From: Piscinibacter gummiphilus
Lineage (GTDB): Bacteria > Pseudomonadota > Gammaproteobacteria > Burkholderiales > Burkholderiaceae_C
DNA: 64,000 nucleotides
Assembly (NCBI RefSeq): GCF_002116905.1
Contig: NZ_CP015118.1
Span: 682,001 to 746,000, forward strand
Reading direction: 5' to 3'
In this document: in pieces, positions 1 to 12,077 of the stretch
Layout: the number at the start of each line of letters is the position of its first letter
Numbering within the stretch: the first letter of the stretch is position 1
Position numbers and translations under genes: made by a program
Notes under the pieces: generated by a model
The model's database searches: none
Told to the model about the DNA's origin: nothing
The model's input: only the letters and a program-made list of their open reading frames with translations

Positions 1-94
1 CCGGGAGGGCGGGCAGCGCCGTGGCGGCCGCGAGGGTGAGCGCCGCCAGGGGGCGCCCATATACTCGTTTGAAGTTCTTCAACGTGTCTTTCAT
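1..94 (-). CDS. N-terminus of an exported protein, cut by window edge
   Basis: Reading leftward from the ATG at 92-94 gives an open frame of 31 codons that runs off the window. It begins MKDTLKNFKRVYGRP and continues into an alanine/leucine-rich stretch typical of a Sec signal peptide (basic n-region, hydrophobic core). Its start lies only about 10 bp from that of the divergent cyclo-ligase gene. In related Burkholderiales the gene next to 5-formyl-THF cyclo-ligase is often a soluble lytic transglycosylase, which would fit an exported protein, but nothing in these 31 residues proves it. A TTG four codons downstream is an alternative start. Confidence 0.5.
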   Translation of the reverse strand, partial: MKDTLKNFKRVYGRPLAALTLAAATALPALP

Positions 95-103
95 GGGTTG
101 ATC

Positions 104-673
104 ATGCCGACTCACAGCCCGGCTCCCGAGCGAACCGCCTTGCGCCAGCACCTGCTGGCCGAGCGTGAGCGTTTTGTCCTGTCACCTGCGGCCGCCGACG
201 CCGCCCGCGCGCTGGAGGACCGGTTGGTGGCCGTGCTGGCCCAACTGGTTCCCGAATGCCTGGGGGTGTACTGGCCGATGCGATCCGAATTTAACGCAGC
301 CCACCGTTGGCGCGTGGACGACGTGGATGTGCCGTTGGCACTTCCGTTCGCCCGGCGCGACCCGCCGTCGATGCAATACCGCGTATGGGACGGCCGCGAG
401 CCGGCCGAACGCGACGACTGCAACATCCCGACGGCCAGCGGCGGGCCGGTGACACCCGACGTGGTGCTGGTGCCCTGTGTGGGTTTCACCGACGACGGCT
501 ACCGGCTCGGGTACGGTGGCGGCTTCTTCGACCGGTACATGGAAAAGCACCCCGACACCACCGCCATCGGCGTGGCCTGGTCGGTGGGGCGCATCGAGCC
601 CGGGGCGTTCGTGCCGCAGGCGCACGACCGGCCGCTGATGCTCGTGGTCACCGAGTCGGGCGTCGTCGGCTAG
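104..673 (+). CDS. 5-formyltetrahydrofolate cyclo-ligase, first copy
   Basis: Cytosolic enzyme that converts 5-formyl-THF to 5,10-methenyl-THF with ATP, returning this inert folate to the one-carbon pool. About 189 residues, normal for the family. The N-terminal helix with ALRQHLLAER is typical, and the family signature RLGYGGGFFDRY (nucleotide and Mg binding) is complete near residue 140. The start is uncertain: ATG at 104 is preferred, with an in-frame TTG at 98, and neither has a good ribosome-binding site. The 3' end overlaps the convergent TfoX-like gene by 26 bp. A second paralogue lies 400 bp downstream, so this may not be the only copy in the cell. Confidence 0.9.
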   Translation: MPTHSPAPERTALRQHLLAERERFVLSPAAADAARALEDRLVAVLAQLVPECLGVYWPMRSEFNAAHRWRVDDVDVPLALPFARRDPPSMQYRVWDGREPAERDDCNIPTASGGPVTPDVVLVPCVGFTDDGYRLGYGGGFFDRYMEKHPDTTAIGVAWSVGRIEPGAFVPQAHDRPLMLVVTESGVVG

Positions 674-1031
674 CCGGCTTGGCGGCCTTGCCGGGTTTGT
701 TGCGGGCCCGCAGCGCGGCTTCGAAGGCGAGCCGGGCCCACGGCTGCATCAGGGCGGGCGATTCCATCGCCTCGTCCGGCGCCGTCCAGTAGCTCACCGT
801 CACGGACTTGCCCGCGGCGTCGTAGACGAATGGGGCGCATCCGGCCGCCTCGAATTGCGCCCGCGACGTGCTGTCCGTCTTCAGGTACAGCTGCTCGCCC
901 AGGACGAGCGCCACGAACAGGTCGTCGGCATAGAGCCCGAAGCCCCCGAACATGCGGCGCGCGCGGGTGGGGCCCAGCGGGGCGAGCAGTTCCAGGCAAT
1001 GCTGGATGTAGTCGGGCATCGGTGCAGGCAT
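648..1031 (-). CDS. TfoX N-terminal domain family protein
   Basis: About 127 residues. The MFGGFGLYADDLFVAL segment followed by YLKTD is the typical TfoX N-terminal domain. In gammaproteobacteria the full-length TfoX/Sxy protein activates competence genes; short proteins carrying only this domain are common in betaproteobacteria and have no established role. The C-terminus is a basic tail rich in Lys, Arg and Pro. The start is chosen at MPAPMPDYIQ (ATG ending at 1031); an ATG at 1019 or an upstream start at 1067 is possible. It is convergent with, and overlaps, the first cyclo-ligase gene, and is divergent from the second. Confidence 0.75.
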   Translation of the reverse strand: MPAPMPDYIQHCLELLAPLGPTRARRMFGGFGLYADDLFVALVLGEQLYLKTDSTSRAQFEAAGCAPFVYDAAGKSVTVSYWTAPDEAMESPALMQPWARLAFEAALRARNKPGKAAKPASRRRPTR

Positions 1032-1070
1032 GCCGCCAGTCTTGCACAATGCAGGCGCAAACGACACGGG

Positions 1071-1652
1071 ATGGCCATGACTCCGACCGAACGCGACACG
1101 CTGCGCGAGAAACTCATCAAGGACCGCCAGGCGCTGCCGGACCGGCTCGAACGCGCGGTCCAGCTGCAGCAGGTGCTGCGCAGCTGGCTCGTGAGCCGCA
1201 AGGAATCCACGATCGGGGCCTACTGGCCCATCAAGGGCGAGTTCGACCCGCTGCCGGCGCTGTTCCGCTGGAGCGAGGGCGGGCCCGAAGGGTCGCCGCG
1301 CCGCATCGGCCTGCCGGTGACGGACCGCGAGACCGAGTCACTGCGTTTCCACGTGTGGTTCCCGGGCTGCCCGATGGAGCTCGACGCCCACGACATCCCG
1401 AAGCCCAAGGACACCGACGTGTTCCAGCCGGCCATCCTGGTGCTGCCCTGCGTGGGCTACGGCCCGGGCGGCGTGCGCCTGGGTTACGGCGGTGGGTTCT
1501 ACGACCAGACGGTGGCGGCGCTGAAGCCGCGGCCGCTGACGGTGGGTGTGGGGTATGCCCACGGCTTCCTGCCGCTGCTGCGCGCGCGCCCTGACGAGGA
1601 GCCCCTGGACGTGATGATCACCGAGGAAGGGGTGATGTTCTCGAGGGTGTGA
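1071..1652 (+). CDS. 5-formyltetrahydrofolate cyclo-ligase family protein, second copy
   Basis: A 193-residue paralogue of the gene at 104-673. It has the N-terminal LREKLIKDRQALPDR helix and the glycine-rich RLGYGGGFYDQT signature. The usual Asp-Arg after the glycine loop is Asp-Gln here, a change at a normally conserved position that could alter substrate handling. Two in-frame ATGs lie six bases apart (1071 and 1077). Overall identity to the first copy looks modest, so it is an old duplication or separate acquisition, not a recent tandem copy. Whether it is a true cyclo-ligase or acts on another substrate cannot be told from sequence. Confidence 0.82.
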   Translation: MAMTPTERDTLREKLIKDRQALPDRLERAVQLQQVLRSWLVSRKESTIGAYWPIKGEFDPLPALFRWSEGGPEGSPRRIGLPVTDRETESLRFHVWFPGCPMELDAHDIPKPKDTDVFQPAILVLPCVGYGPGGVRLGYGGGFYDQTVAALKPRPLTVGVGYAHGFLPLLRARPDEEPLDVMITEEGVMFSRV

Positions 1653-1680
1653 GGCACCTCCCCGGAGGCCCTCGCGTTTC

Positions 1681-3273
1681 CTACTTCTTCGCGGTCGCCT
1701 GCGCGGCCCGGGCATCGTAGTTCGAGTACTCCACGCGCCAAGTCGCACCGTCGTCCGTCGAACGGCTCACCGAGAACAGCCCGAACTGGCCCGAATCCAC
1801 GGTGAGCAGGGCACCGGATGGCAGCACGACGAGGCGGCGGTCCAGGGCGAACGGCGCGCGGTGCTGCCAGGTTCGGCCGCCATCCTGGCTGGCCTGGAGT
1901 TCGGGCGTGCCGAAGACGCCTCCCATCACCAGCAGCGTGCCGGACGCGAGTTGCCGCGGCGGCGCGACCTTCACCTTGAACTCCGGCTTGACCTCCTGCC
2001 AGTGCTGTCCCAGGTCCTCGGAGAGGTAGAGGCTCGCGAAGATGCCGGCGAAGCCGCCTCCCGGCGACGTGAGGATGCCGATGGAACCGTTCGGATTCGC
2101 CTCGACGGACACGAGCCGGTTGCCGTTGGGCGCCTTGGTCATCGACCACGCCCCGCTCGCGAAGTCGAGCGTGTGGATCGAGCCTTCGGACACCGCGTAG
2201 CTGAAGCCACCCGGGCGGCGCCAGAACCAGATGCTGTTGGCCCCGTTCCAGAAATCGAAGCCCACCGTCTCCTGGCGAAGGGGCGACCAGCGGCCGCCTT
2301 CGAGCTGCGCTGAATGGAACAAGGTCAGCGTCTTGTCCTTCTGGTGTCCGATGTACCAGCCGGCGCGTTCGTCGCCGGCGATGAAGAGCAGGTTGCCGGC
2401 CGGCAGGTCCCCGCTGTCCAGGGGCTCGAGCTTGTCCGATCCCGCGGGCAGCCGCATCAGGGCACCGAACTCGCCGACGGCGAGCAGCGTGGTGTCGCTC
2501 CGATGGCCGGGCATCACGTAGAGAAAGGAGTCCAGCGTGTCGCTGCGCACCGGCCGCCAGCGCCCCTGGTCGTCCCGGATCAGCACGCTGCCGAGGCGGC
2601 TGGCCGCGGCGATCCGTCCGTCGGCGAGCTCCACGGGGTGGTCGGCGCCGACGGGGCGCTGCAGCGCGTATTCCTCGACGCGGTCGTTGTCGCCGCGCGC
2701 GGTGTTCCAGCCCGAGGACAACTCGCCCTCGAAGAACTTCATCTGATCGGGGGCGAAGCGCCGCATCAGGGGCACGTTCGACGTGACGCGGGTGCTGCGC
2801 CCCACGACGACCAGCTGGTTCACTGGGGTCAGGATCAGGCGGCCGAGGTCCACCGGCTGCCCGTTGCGCACCGTGAACTTGCCGATGCGCTGGCGCATCG
2901 ACTCGTTGAGGTTGAGGAACCGCTGGGTCTGGTGGTTCCGGAAGACGGTGAACTCGTACTCGCCTTCCGGCAGCACGCCGGCGAAGAGCGAGGTGTCGCG
3001 GGACACGCCCTTCGACACCTGGTTCAGCACGTGCAGGATCGTCACGTTGCTGCCCGCGACCTGGTTGACCTGCCGTACCGTGATTTCGTCCAGCGCGGTG
3101 ACCTGGGCCGTGTTGCCGGTCAGGCTCAGCACGACGACGCTTTCACCCGCGCGTGGGGGCGACTTCGCGGGGTCGCGCACCTGGTTCACGGAGGCGCAGC
3201 CCACGAGGGCGACCACCAGAAACACCGAACCAAGGCGCCGCGCCCATGCGCGCACCGAATGAACCGGACCCAT
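1681..3273 (-). CDS. Lipoprotein with BNR/Asp-box beta-propeller repeats
   Basis: A 530-residue predicted lipoprotein. The start at 3273 is supported by a strong GGGAGG site just upstream and a signal peptide ending in the lipobox LVGC (Cys26). The second half has Asp-box motifs of the sialidase/BNR type: SEDLGQHW, SQDGGRTW and STDDGATW, which mark blades of a beta-propeller. Such Asp boxes occur in sialidases, photosystem assembly factors and many envelope proteins and do not define a reaction. No catalytic sialidase residues were recognised. It probably sits in the envelope, facing the periplasm. It lies downstream of metF on the same strand but is separated by the metF gene's own boundaries, so co-transcription is unclear. 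Confidence 0.75.
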   Translation of the reverse strand: MGPVHSVRAWARRLGSVFLVVALVGCASVNQVRDPAKSPPRAGESVVVLSLTGNTAQVTALDEITVRQVNQVAGSNVTILHVLNQVSKGVSRDTSLFAGVLPEGEYEFTVFRNHQTQRFLNLNESMRQRIGKFTVRNGQPVDLGRLILTPVNQLVVVGRSTRVTSNVPLMRRFAPDQMKFFEGELSSGWNTARGDNDRVEEYALQRPVGADHPVELADGRIAAASRLGSVLIRDDQGRWRPVRSDTLDSFLYVMPGHRSDTTLLAVGEFGALMRLPAGSDKLEPLDSGDLPAGNLLFIAGDERAGWYIGHQKDKTLTLFHSAQLEGGRWSPLRQETVGFDFWNGANSIWFWRRPGGFSYAVSEGSIHTLDFASGAWSMTKAPNGNRLVSVEANPNGSIGILTSPGGGFAGIFASLYLSEDLGQHWQEVKPEFKVKVAPPRQLASGTLLVMGGVFGTPELQASQDGGRTWQHRAPFALDRRLVVLPSGALLTVDSGQFGLFSVSRSTDDGATWRVEYSNYDARAAQATAKK

Positions 3274-3362
3274 GGGCCCCTCCCTGCAATTGTTGTTCGA
3301 ATCCGCCGCGGCGGCGGTTTCGCACAGTGTAGGTGAGGTGCAGGCCCGGCGGGGGCGTCCGG

Positions 3363-4196
3363 TCAGAGTCCCAGGCGTTTCGCGAGCGCGAGGCTCGCTG
3401 CGCTCGCGTTCATCGTGTAGAGGTGCAGCCCCGGCGCGCCGCCGGCCTTCAGCCGCTCGCACAGGTCGCTCACCACGTCGAGGCCGAAGGCCTTGATGGA
3501 CTCCACGTCGTCACCGAACGCCTGCAGGCGCAGGCGGATCCAGCGCGGGATCTCGGCGCCGGTGTTGTCGGCGAAGCGGATCAGGCCGCTCGCGTTCGTG
3601 ATGGGCATGATGCCCGGCACGACCGGCACGTCGGCGCCCAGCGCGCGGGCGTCGTCGACGAAGCGGAAGTACGCGTCGGCGTTGAAGAACAGCTGCGTGA
3701 TGGACGAGTTCGCGCCGGCCTTCACCTTGGCCGCGTAGGCCTGCAGGTCGGCCTGCGGCGACTTCGCCTGCGGGTGGGTCTCGGGGTACGCGGCCACCTC
3801 GACGTGGAAGTGGTCGCCGGTCTCGGCGCGGATCAGTTCGACGAGGTCGCTCGCGTAGCGGAGTTCGCCGTGGCTGCCGTAGCCGCTCGGCAGGTCGCCG
3901 CGCAGCGCGACGATGCGGCGGATGCCGGCCTCGCGGAACTGGCCGAGCGCCTCGACGACGGAGGCCTTGCTGGCGCCCACGCACGTGAAGTGCGGCGCAC
4001 CCTCGAAGCCTTCGGTGAAGATGTCGCGCACCATGTCCAGCGTGCCCCGGTGCGTGGAGCCGCCGGCGCCGGCCGTGACCGAGCAGAACGCGGGCTTCAG
4101 CGCATACAGCTCCTGGCGCACCGCGGCGTACTTCGTGACGCCGTCCGGGGTTTTCGCCGGGAAGAATTCGAGGCTGATGGGGAAGGGTTGGCTCAT
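3363..4196 (-). CDS. metF: 5,10-methylenetetrahydrofolate reductase
   Basis: 277 residues, normal length. A flavoenzyme that reduces 5,10-methylene-THF to 5-methyl-THF, the methyl donor for methionine synthesis. The N-terminal SLEFFPAKTP contains the conserved catalytic Glu region, and PGIMPI and the flavin-barrel strands (for example the NSSITQLFFNAD segment) match the family. It is the last gene of ahcY-tlyA-metF: only 7 bp separate it from tlyA, so it should be under the SAH riboswitch upstream of ahcY. That links methyl-THF supply to the need to clear S-adenosylhomocysteine and regenerate methionine. Confidence 0.95.
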   Translation of the reverse strand: MSQPFPISLEFFPAKTPDGVTKYAAVRQELYALKPAFCSVTAGAGGSTHRGTLDMVRDIFTEGFEGAPHFTCVGASKASVVEALGQFREAGIRRIVALRGDLPSGYGSHGELRYASDLVELIRAETGDHFHVEVAAYPETHPQAKSPQADLQAYAAKVKAGANSSITQLFFNADAYFRFVDDARALGADVPVVPGIMPITNASGLIRFADNTGAEIPRWIRLRLQAFGDDVESIKAFGLDVVSDLCERLKAGGAPGLHLYTMNASAASLALAKRLGL

Positions 4197-4203
4197 TGGG
4201 TAC

Positions 4204-4968
4204 TCACTGCGGTTGAACCGCCTGGGCCCACACGAAGAACTCCGTGTTGCCGTTGCCGCCCGTGATCGGGCTCTGGAAATACGCGCGCAGCTGCAGCTTC
4301 TGCTCGCGGCAGGCCTGGCGGATGCGCGTCTCGACCTCCTGGAACAGCGCCTTGTCGCGCACGATGCCGCCCTTGCCGATCTGGTGGGGCTGCAGTTCGA
4401 ACTGCGGCTTCACGAGCAGCAGGAGGTGGCCGAGCGGGGCGAGGTAGTGCACGAGCGTGGGCAGCACGTGGGTGCTCGAGATGAACGACAGGTCGCCCGT
4501 CACGAAGCCGAAGCTCTGCGGCGCCACGGCCGCGGCGAACGGCGTGCCGGCCACGTCGCGGGCGTTGATGCCCTCGAAGGCCTGCACGCGCTCATCGGCC
4601 GCGAGCTTCGGGTGCAACTGCCCGTGGCCCACGTCGATGCCGACGACCTTCGCCGCGCCGCGCTGCAGCAGCGCGTCGGTGAAGCCGCCGGTGCTCTGGC
4701 CGGCGTCGAGGCACACGAGGCCCGTGACGTCGATCTTCGTGTGCTCGAGGGCGCCTTCGAGCTTGAGGCCGCCACGCGACACGAACTTGAGTTCGGCGTC
4801 GTCGGTGACCTCGAGCTGGCAGTCCTCGGGCACGTCCTCGCCCGCCTTCTTCGGCACCGTCCAGCCCTTCGGGCCGAGCCATCGCACCGCCCCGCGTTCG
4901 ATGAGCCGCTGGGCGGCGGAACGCGTGGGGGCGAGGCCCTTCTGCTGGATGAGCTGGTCGATGCGCAT
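4204..4968 (-). CDS. tlyA: TlyA-family rRNA 2'-O-methyltransferase
   Basis: 254 residues. An N-terminal S4 RNA-binding domain (about residues 1-62, with RIDQLIQQKG and RSAAQRLIERG) is followed by an FtsJ-like SAM methyltransferase fold (from about residue 80, CLDAGQSTGGFTDALL as the SAM-binding loop). TlyA enzymes of other bacteria methylate ribose 2'-OH groups of cytidines in 16S and/or 23S rRNA; which sites are used here is not visible. It lies between ahcY (15 bp upstream) and metF (7 bp downstream), so a SAM-consuming, SAH-producing enzyme is co-expressed with the enzyme that removes SAH. Confidence 0.9.
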   Translation of the reverse strand: MRIDQLIQQKGLAPTRSAAQRLIERGAVRWLGPKGWTVPKKAGEDVPEDCQLEVTDDAELKFVSRGGLKLEGALEHTKIDVTGLVCLDAGQSTGGFTDALLQRGAAKVVGIDVGHGQLHPKLAADERVQAFEGINARDVAGTPFAAAVAPQSFGFVTGDLSFISSTHVLPTLVHYLAPLGHLLLLVKPQFELQPHQIGKGGIVRDKALFQEVETRIRQACREQKLQLRAYFQSPITGGNGNTEFFVWAQAVQPQ

Positions 4969-4983
4969 GAAGGCGGGGTCCGA

Positions 4984-6411
<1,428 letters not shown>

Positions 6412-6519
6412 GGAGGGGCTCCTGGTGTTGGGAACCCGCACGCGCGTGGACGAAGGAGAGTGTGGTGTGGCCTGATCGGGCGACCAGTTTCAGCTCACTC
6501 ACCCTCGAACACGGTCGAG

Positions 6520-6597
6520 GTGCGGGTGAGCGCGGTTGCAGATCGAAGTTCCGAGCCTGGGGCGCCTGGCGGCGGCCTCGCAACGCTCCTCGGAAAG
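6520..6597 (-). promoter_or_regulatory. SAH riboswitch upstream of ahcY
   Basis: On the minus strand the segment starting near 6593 reads CCGAGGAGCGTTGCGA, then a short GC-rich hairpin, then CCAGGCTCGG. After a linker comes GCAACCGCGCTCACC, ending near 6523. CCGAG pairs with CTCGG (helix P1) and GAGCG can pair with CGCTC downstream (pseudoknot). This order and these conserved blocks are those of the S-adenosylhomocysteine riboswitch known from betaproteobacteria, usually upstream of ahcY. Binding of SAH is known to raise expression in this class. It ends about 110 bp before the ahcY ATG and begins just after the 3' end of the transglutaminase gene. Confidence 0.88.
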
Positions 6598-6623
6598 TTC
6601 GGGGATTGTAGTGCTTCGGGAAA

Positions 6624-7505
6624 TCACCCGGGGGAAGAAATGCACGGATTCATGCGGGTCATCGCGGCCGGGCCGAAGATCGTGGCGAAGGCCACGTCCT
6701 TGGCGTCCCGGCCCATCGCGATGCGCACCAGGTCCTCAACCGGGGACATCCGGGTCGGGTCGAAGGCGACCCAGCCGCCGTCGAGCCAGGCCTCGAACAC
6801 GGCGTGGAAGTCGGGCGGAGGGTCCTCGAAGATGGCGTAGCCCACGACCAGGCGGGCCGGGATGTTGAGGGCCCGGCAGAACGTGACACCCAGGTGGGCG
6901 AAGTCCCGGCAGACGCCGGCCCGCTGCAGGAACACGTCGCGTGCGGTGGTGGTGGCCGTGGTGGAGCCCACCACGTACTCGATGTTGTCGTGGATCCAGT
7001 CGCTGATGGCCTTCACCCGCGTGTAGCCGGGCGGCACGTCGCAGAAGAGCTTCTGGGCCGCACGGCCGAGCAGGTCGGACTCGCAGTAGCGCGTGGGCAT
7101 CAGGTTGTGCAACACGTCGTCGGGCAGTTCGGCGATGGGCACCTCGCGGGCCTCGGTGGGGTCCGGCGGCGGCGCGAGGCGGACCTGCGCGCGGTAGTGC
7201 ACCGTCAGCGGCCCCGGCGCGGCGTGCAGGCGCAGGAAGCGATGGCCCACGTTCGGATCCGCGTGCACGGTGTGGGGCAGGTCGGGTGTGATGACCAGCG
7301 ATTCCTCGACCAACTGCTGGCGGGTGCCCTGCAGCGCGTGGATCTGGAAGACGAAGTCGCACTCGCCGGTGAGGTCGTAGGCGAGTTCGCAGTCGATGTC
7401 GAACAGCTTGCCGGCCGGCGTGTCCGTGGCGTTGGCGATGTGGATCACCGGGTCGGACGGCTCGGCGGTCTGGGGCAGCGGGGCTTCGAGCTCGAGGGTG
7501 TTCAT
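6624..7505 (-). CDS. Transglutaminase-like family protein
   Basis: 293 residues, no signal peptide, so probably cytoplasmic. A beta-rich N-terminal domain (about 30-130) precedes a transglutaminase-like cysteine protease fold. The expected triad is visible: Cys in GVCRDFAH, His in FHAVFEAW and Asp in FDPTRMSP. In bacteria such proteins act as proteases or amide-forming enzymes; the substrate is unknown. The start at MNTLELEAP (7505) is chosen over longer in-frame starts that would add an arginine/proline-rich, non-conserved tail. It lies upstream of the ahcY operon in the same direction, but the riboswitch gives ahcY separate control. Confidence 0.85.
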   Translation of the reverse strand: MNTLELEAPLPQTAEPSDPVIHIANATDTPAGKLFDIDCELAYDLTGECDFVFQIHALQGTRQQLVEESLVITPDLPHTVHADPNVGHRFLRLHAAPGPLTVHYRAQVRLAPPPDPTEAREVPIAELPDDVLHNLMPTRYCESDLLGRAAQKLFCDVPPGYTRVKAISDWIHDNIEYVVGSTTATTTARDVFLQRAGVCRDFAHLGVTFCRALNIPARLVVGYAIFEDPPPDFHAVFEAWLDGGWVAFDPTRMSPVEDLVRIAMGRDAKDVAFATIFGPAAMTRMNPCISSPG

Positions 7506-7639
7506 GGCGGGTCCGTCGGAGGGAGGGCAGGGTGCGGACATTGGAGCCGGACGGCGTTCGCCGGGCCATCGGCCCCGGGCGCAAAAGGCGGTAGGACAAC
7601 GGGCGTGAAAACGCACCAGCCCTGTGCGACGATCACGCG

Positions 7640-8836
7640 ATGCCGTCCCCCGACTCCCGTTCCACCCTGCGCGTGGCCATGGCGCTGGCCCTGGCCACCG
7701 CCGTGTCGCTGGGCCTGGCCCGCTTCTCGTACGCGCTGATGCTGCCGCCGATGCGTGCCGACCTCGGCTGGAGCTACCTCACCGGCGGGGCGATGAACAC
7801 GGTCAACGCCGCGGGCTACCTGCTGGGTGCGATGCTCGCACCCTGGTGGCTGCGCCGCTTCCACGCACGGCCGGTGCTGCTCGTGAGCACCGTGCTGACC
7901 GGTGTGCTGCTGGCCCTGCACGGCGCGGTGCGCGGCGACGTGGCGCTCTACCTGCTGCGTTTCCTGACGGGCTGGGCCAGCGCCGGCACCTTCGTGGGCG
8001 GCGGCCTGCTGGCCGCTCGGCTCGCGAGCAGCGGCGGGGCGCCACCGGGGCTCGTGCTGGGCATCTACTACGGCGGGGCGGGCGTGGGCATCGTCGTGGC
8101 GTCGCTGCTGGTGCCGCCGCTCACGGCGCTGCCGGTGGCCCATGCGTGGCAGTGGGCCTGGATGGGGCTCGGCGCCGGCGGGCTGCTCGCGGCCGCCGTC
8201 ACCGGCACCGCCACCCGCGGCTGGCAGGACGACGCGGCCACCGCCGGTCCGCCCGAGCCGTTCCCGCTCCCCCGCTTCGCGTTCGGCCTGGCGGCGTACC
8301 TGTGCTTCGGCCTCGGCTACATCGGCTACATGACCTTCATCGTCACGCTGCTGCGCGAACAGCAGCGCGGCGGCGGGTTCATCACGGCCTTCTACACGCT
8401 GCTGGGCGTGGCCACCGTCGCGTCGTCGTGGCTGTGGGCGGGGCTGCTGCAGCGGCACCGGGGCGGCGTGCCGCTCGCGGTGCTCAACGCGCTGTTGGCC
8501 GTGGCCACGCTGCTGCCGGTGGCCAGCGCCCATCCAGTGGCGGTGTTCCTGTCCGGCGCGCTGTTCGGCAGCGTCTTCCTGTCGGTCGTGGCCTCCACCA
8601 CCGCCCTCGTGCGGCACAACGCGCCGCCGGGCGCCTGGCCGCGCGGCATCAGCGCGTTCACCATCGCGTTCGCGGCCGGGCAGATCGTGGGGCCGAGCGG
8701 CGTGGGCTGGGTGGCCGACGGGCCGTGGGGCTTGCGCGGCGGCCTCGCGGCGTCGGCCGGCGTGCTGCTGCTGGCCTGCGCGCTCGCGCTGCTTCAGCGG
8801 CCGCTGGCGAGCAGCGAGCGTGCGAACCCGGCGTAG
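7640..8836 (+). CDS. YbfB/YjiJ family MFS transporter
   Basis: 398 residues with about 12 hydrophobic segments. The N-terminal pattern GLARFSYALMLPPMRADLGWS followed by GGAMNTVNAAGYLLGA is the signature of the YbfB/YjiJ subgroup of the major facilitator superfamily, inner-membrane secondary transporters whose substrates are mostly unknown. The 3' end overlaps the convergent PhnD-like gene by 43 bp. It is divergent from the transglutaminase gene, with about 135 bp between start codons. Confidence 0.88.
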   Translation: MPSPDSRSTLRVAMALALATAVSLGLARFSYALMLPPMRADLGWSYLTGGAMNTVNAAGYLLGAMLAPWWLRRFHARPVLLVSTVLTGVLLALHGAVRGDVALYLLRFLTGWASAGTFVGGGLLAARLASSGGAPPGLVLGIYYGGAGVGIVVASLLVPPLTALPVAHAWQWAWMGLGAGGLLAAAVTGTATRGWQDDAATAGPPEPFPLPRFAFGLAAYLCFGLGYIGYMTFIVTLLREQQRGGGFITAFYTLLGVATVASSWLWAGLLQRHRGGVPLAVLNALLAVATLLPVASAHPVAVFLSGALFGSVFLSVVASTTALVRHNAPPGAWPRGISAFTIAFAAGQIVGPSGVGWVADGPWGLRGGLAASAGVLLLACALALLQRPLASSERANPA

Positions 8837-9626
8837 GCCGAGAGCGGGTCGAGGTCGGACCAGGCCAGCGGGCCGAGCGGCGTGTTCGCCGCCGTGAGCG
8901 GCGCGGCGGGATCGGGCGCGAACGCCGAGAACGCGGCGCGCCAGCGCGCGAGGGTGGTGTCGGACGGACCCGGGCGGGCCACGAACACCGGGCCGGCCAC
9001 GTCCCCCACCGACTTCAGGATGCGCTCCGCACGGGGCGTGTCCGCTGGCAGCGTCAGCAGCTGTGACGACGCGACCGCGAGGGCCTCGATGTCGCCGCGG
9101 GCGAGGGCGTAGAGTCCGCTGTTGACGGAGGTCTGCGGCACGAACAGCAGGTCGCGCCCCGGCACCAGGCCCTGCGACTGAAGCCACGCGAGCGCCGAGG
9201 CCACGATGATCGACAGCGGGTCGAGTCCGCCGACACGCCCGCCGCGCAGGTCGATCGCGGACCGGACGAGGCTGTCCTGCCGCACGAGCAGCAGTGTGGT
9301 GGTGACGGGCAGGGTGCGGGCCACCGGGGCGAAGCCCCAGTCTTTCAGGGCCAGCAGGCCGATGTGGGCGGGCAGCAGCGCGAGGTCGTAGTCGCCGCGC
9401 CGGACGTTCTCGAAGTAGGTGCGGAGGTCGCGGGCCGTGTAGGTGGCCACCGGCGCGGCCAGCTCGCGCTCGAGGTGTTCGCGCAGGCGGCGGAAGGCGG
9501 CGAGCAGTGCCGAGGGCGAGAGGAACGGTGCGAGCCCGAGCACGAGCGGTGCCGTGGCGGCCTTGGTCGGCAGGGCCCCGGCCGCGAGCGCGGCCAGCAG
9601 GGCCCGGCGCGGGAGCAGGGGCGCCG

Positions 9627-9630
<4 letters not shown>
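8794..9630 (-). CDS. PhnD-like periplasmic substrate-binding protein
   Basis: 278 residues. A signal peptide (LLPRRALLAALAAGALPTKA) is followed by a PhnD/phosphite-phosphonate type binding protein fold: LGLAPFLSPSALLAAFRRLREHLE at the start, YDLALLPAHIG, then FVPQTSVNSGLYALARGDIEA, typical of ABC transporter binding proteins of this group. No permease or ATPase gene is nearby. Its ATG overlaps the stop of the upstream hybrid kinase by 4 bp, so the two are translationally coupled. The likely role is a periplasmic ligand sensor that presents its ligand to the kinase, not a transporter component. The ligand is unknown. Confidence 0.82.
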
Positions 9631-11915
<2,285 letters not shown>

Positions 11916-11979
11916 TCTGCAGCAGCAACTGCACACATCGGCTCAGGGTCGGCCCGGGGAAACCGGGGCCGACAACGTT

Positions 11980-12070
11980 GTCATCCCGGCGGAGGCCGGG
12001 ACCCCGTGCGGTCGATCACGCCTCGGCGCCTGTTGCGGGCGCCGAGGGTCCCGGCCTTCGCCGGGATGAC
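11980..12070. repeat. Palindromic intergenic repeat, intact copy
   Basis: A 25-bp left arm (11980-12004) beginning GTCATCCCGGCGGAGGCC is matched by an inverted right arm (12046-12070) with one mismatch. The spacer holds a second inverted repeat, CCTCGGCGCC facing GGCGCCGAGG (12021-12047), so a nested cruciform or long RNA hairpin can form. It lies 8 bp beyond the metK stop codon and upstream of the hybrid kinase. Position and shape suit transcription termination or mRNA protection, or a REP/MITE-like dispersed element. A related copy, broken by an insertion sequence, lies at 18900-20281. Confidence 0.85.
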
Positions 12071-12077
12071 GGGCCTT

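Noticed and set aside
3290..3310. TTCGAATCC resembling a tRNA T-loop
   Set aside because: Flanks do not pair as a T stem and no cloverleaf can be drawn.
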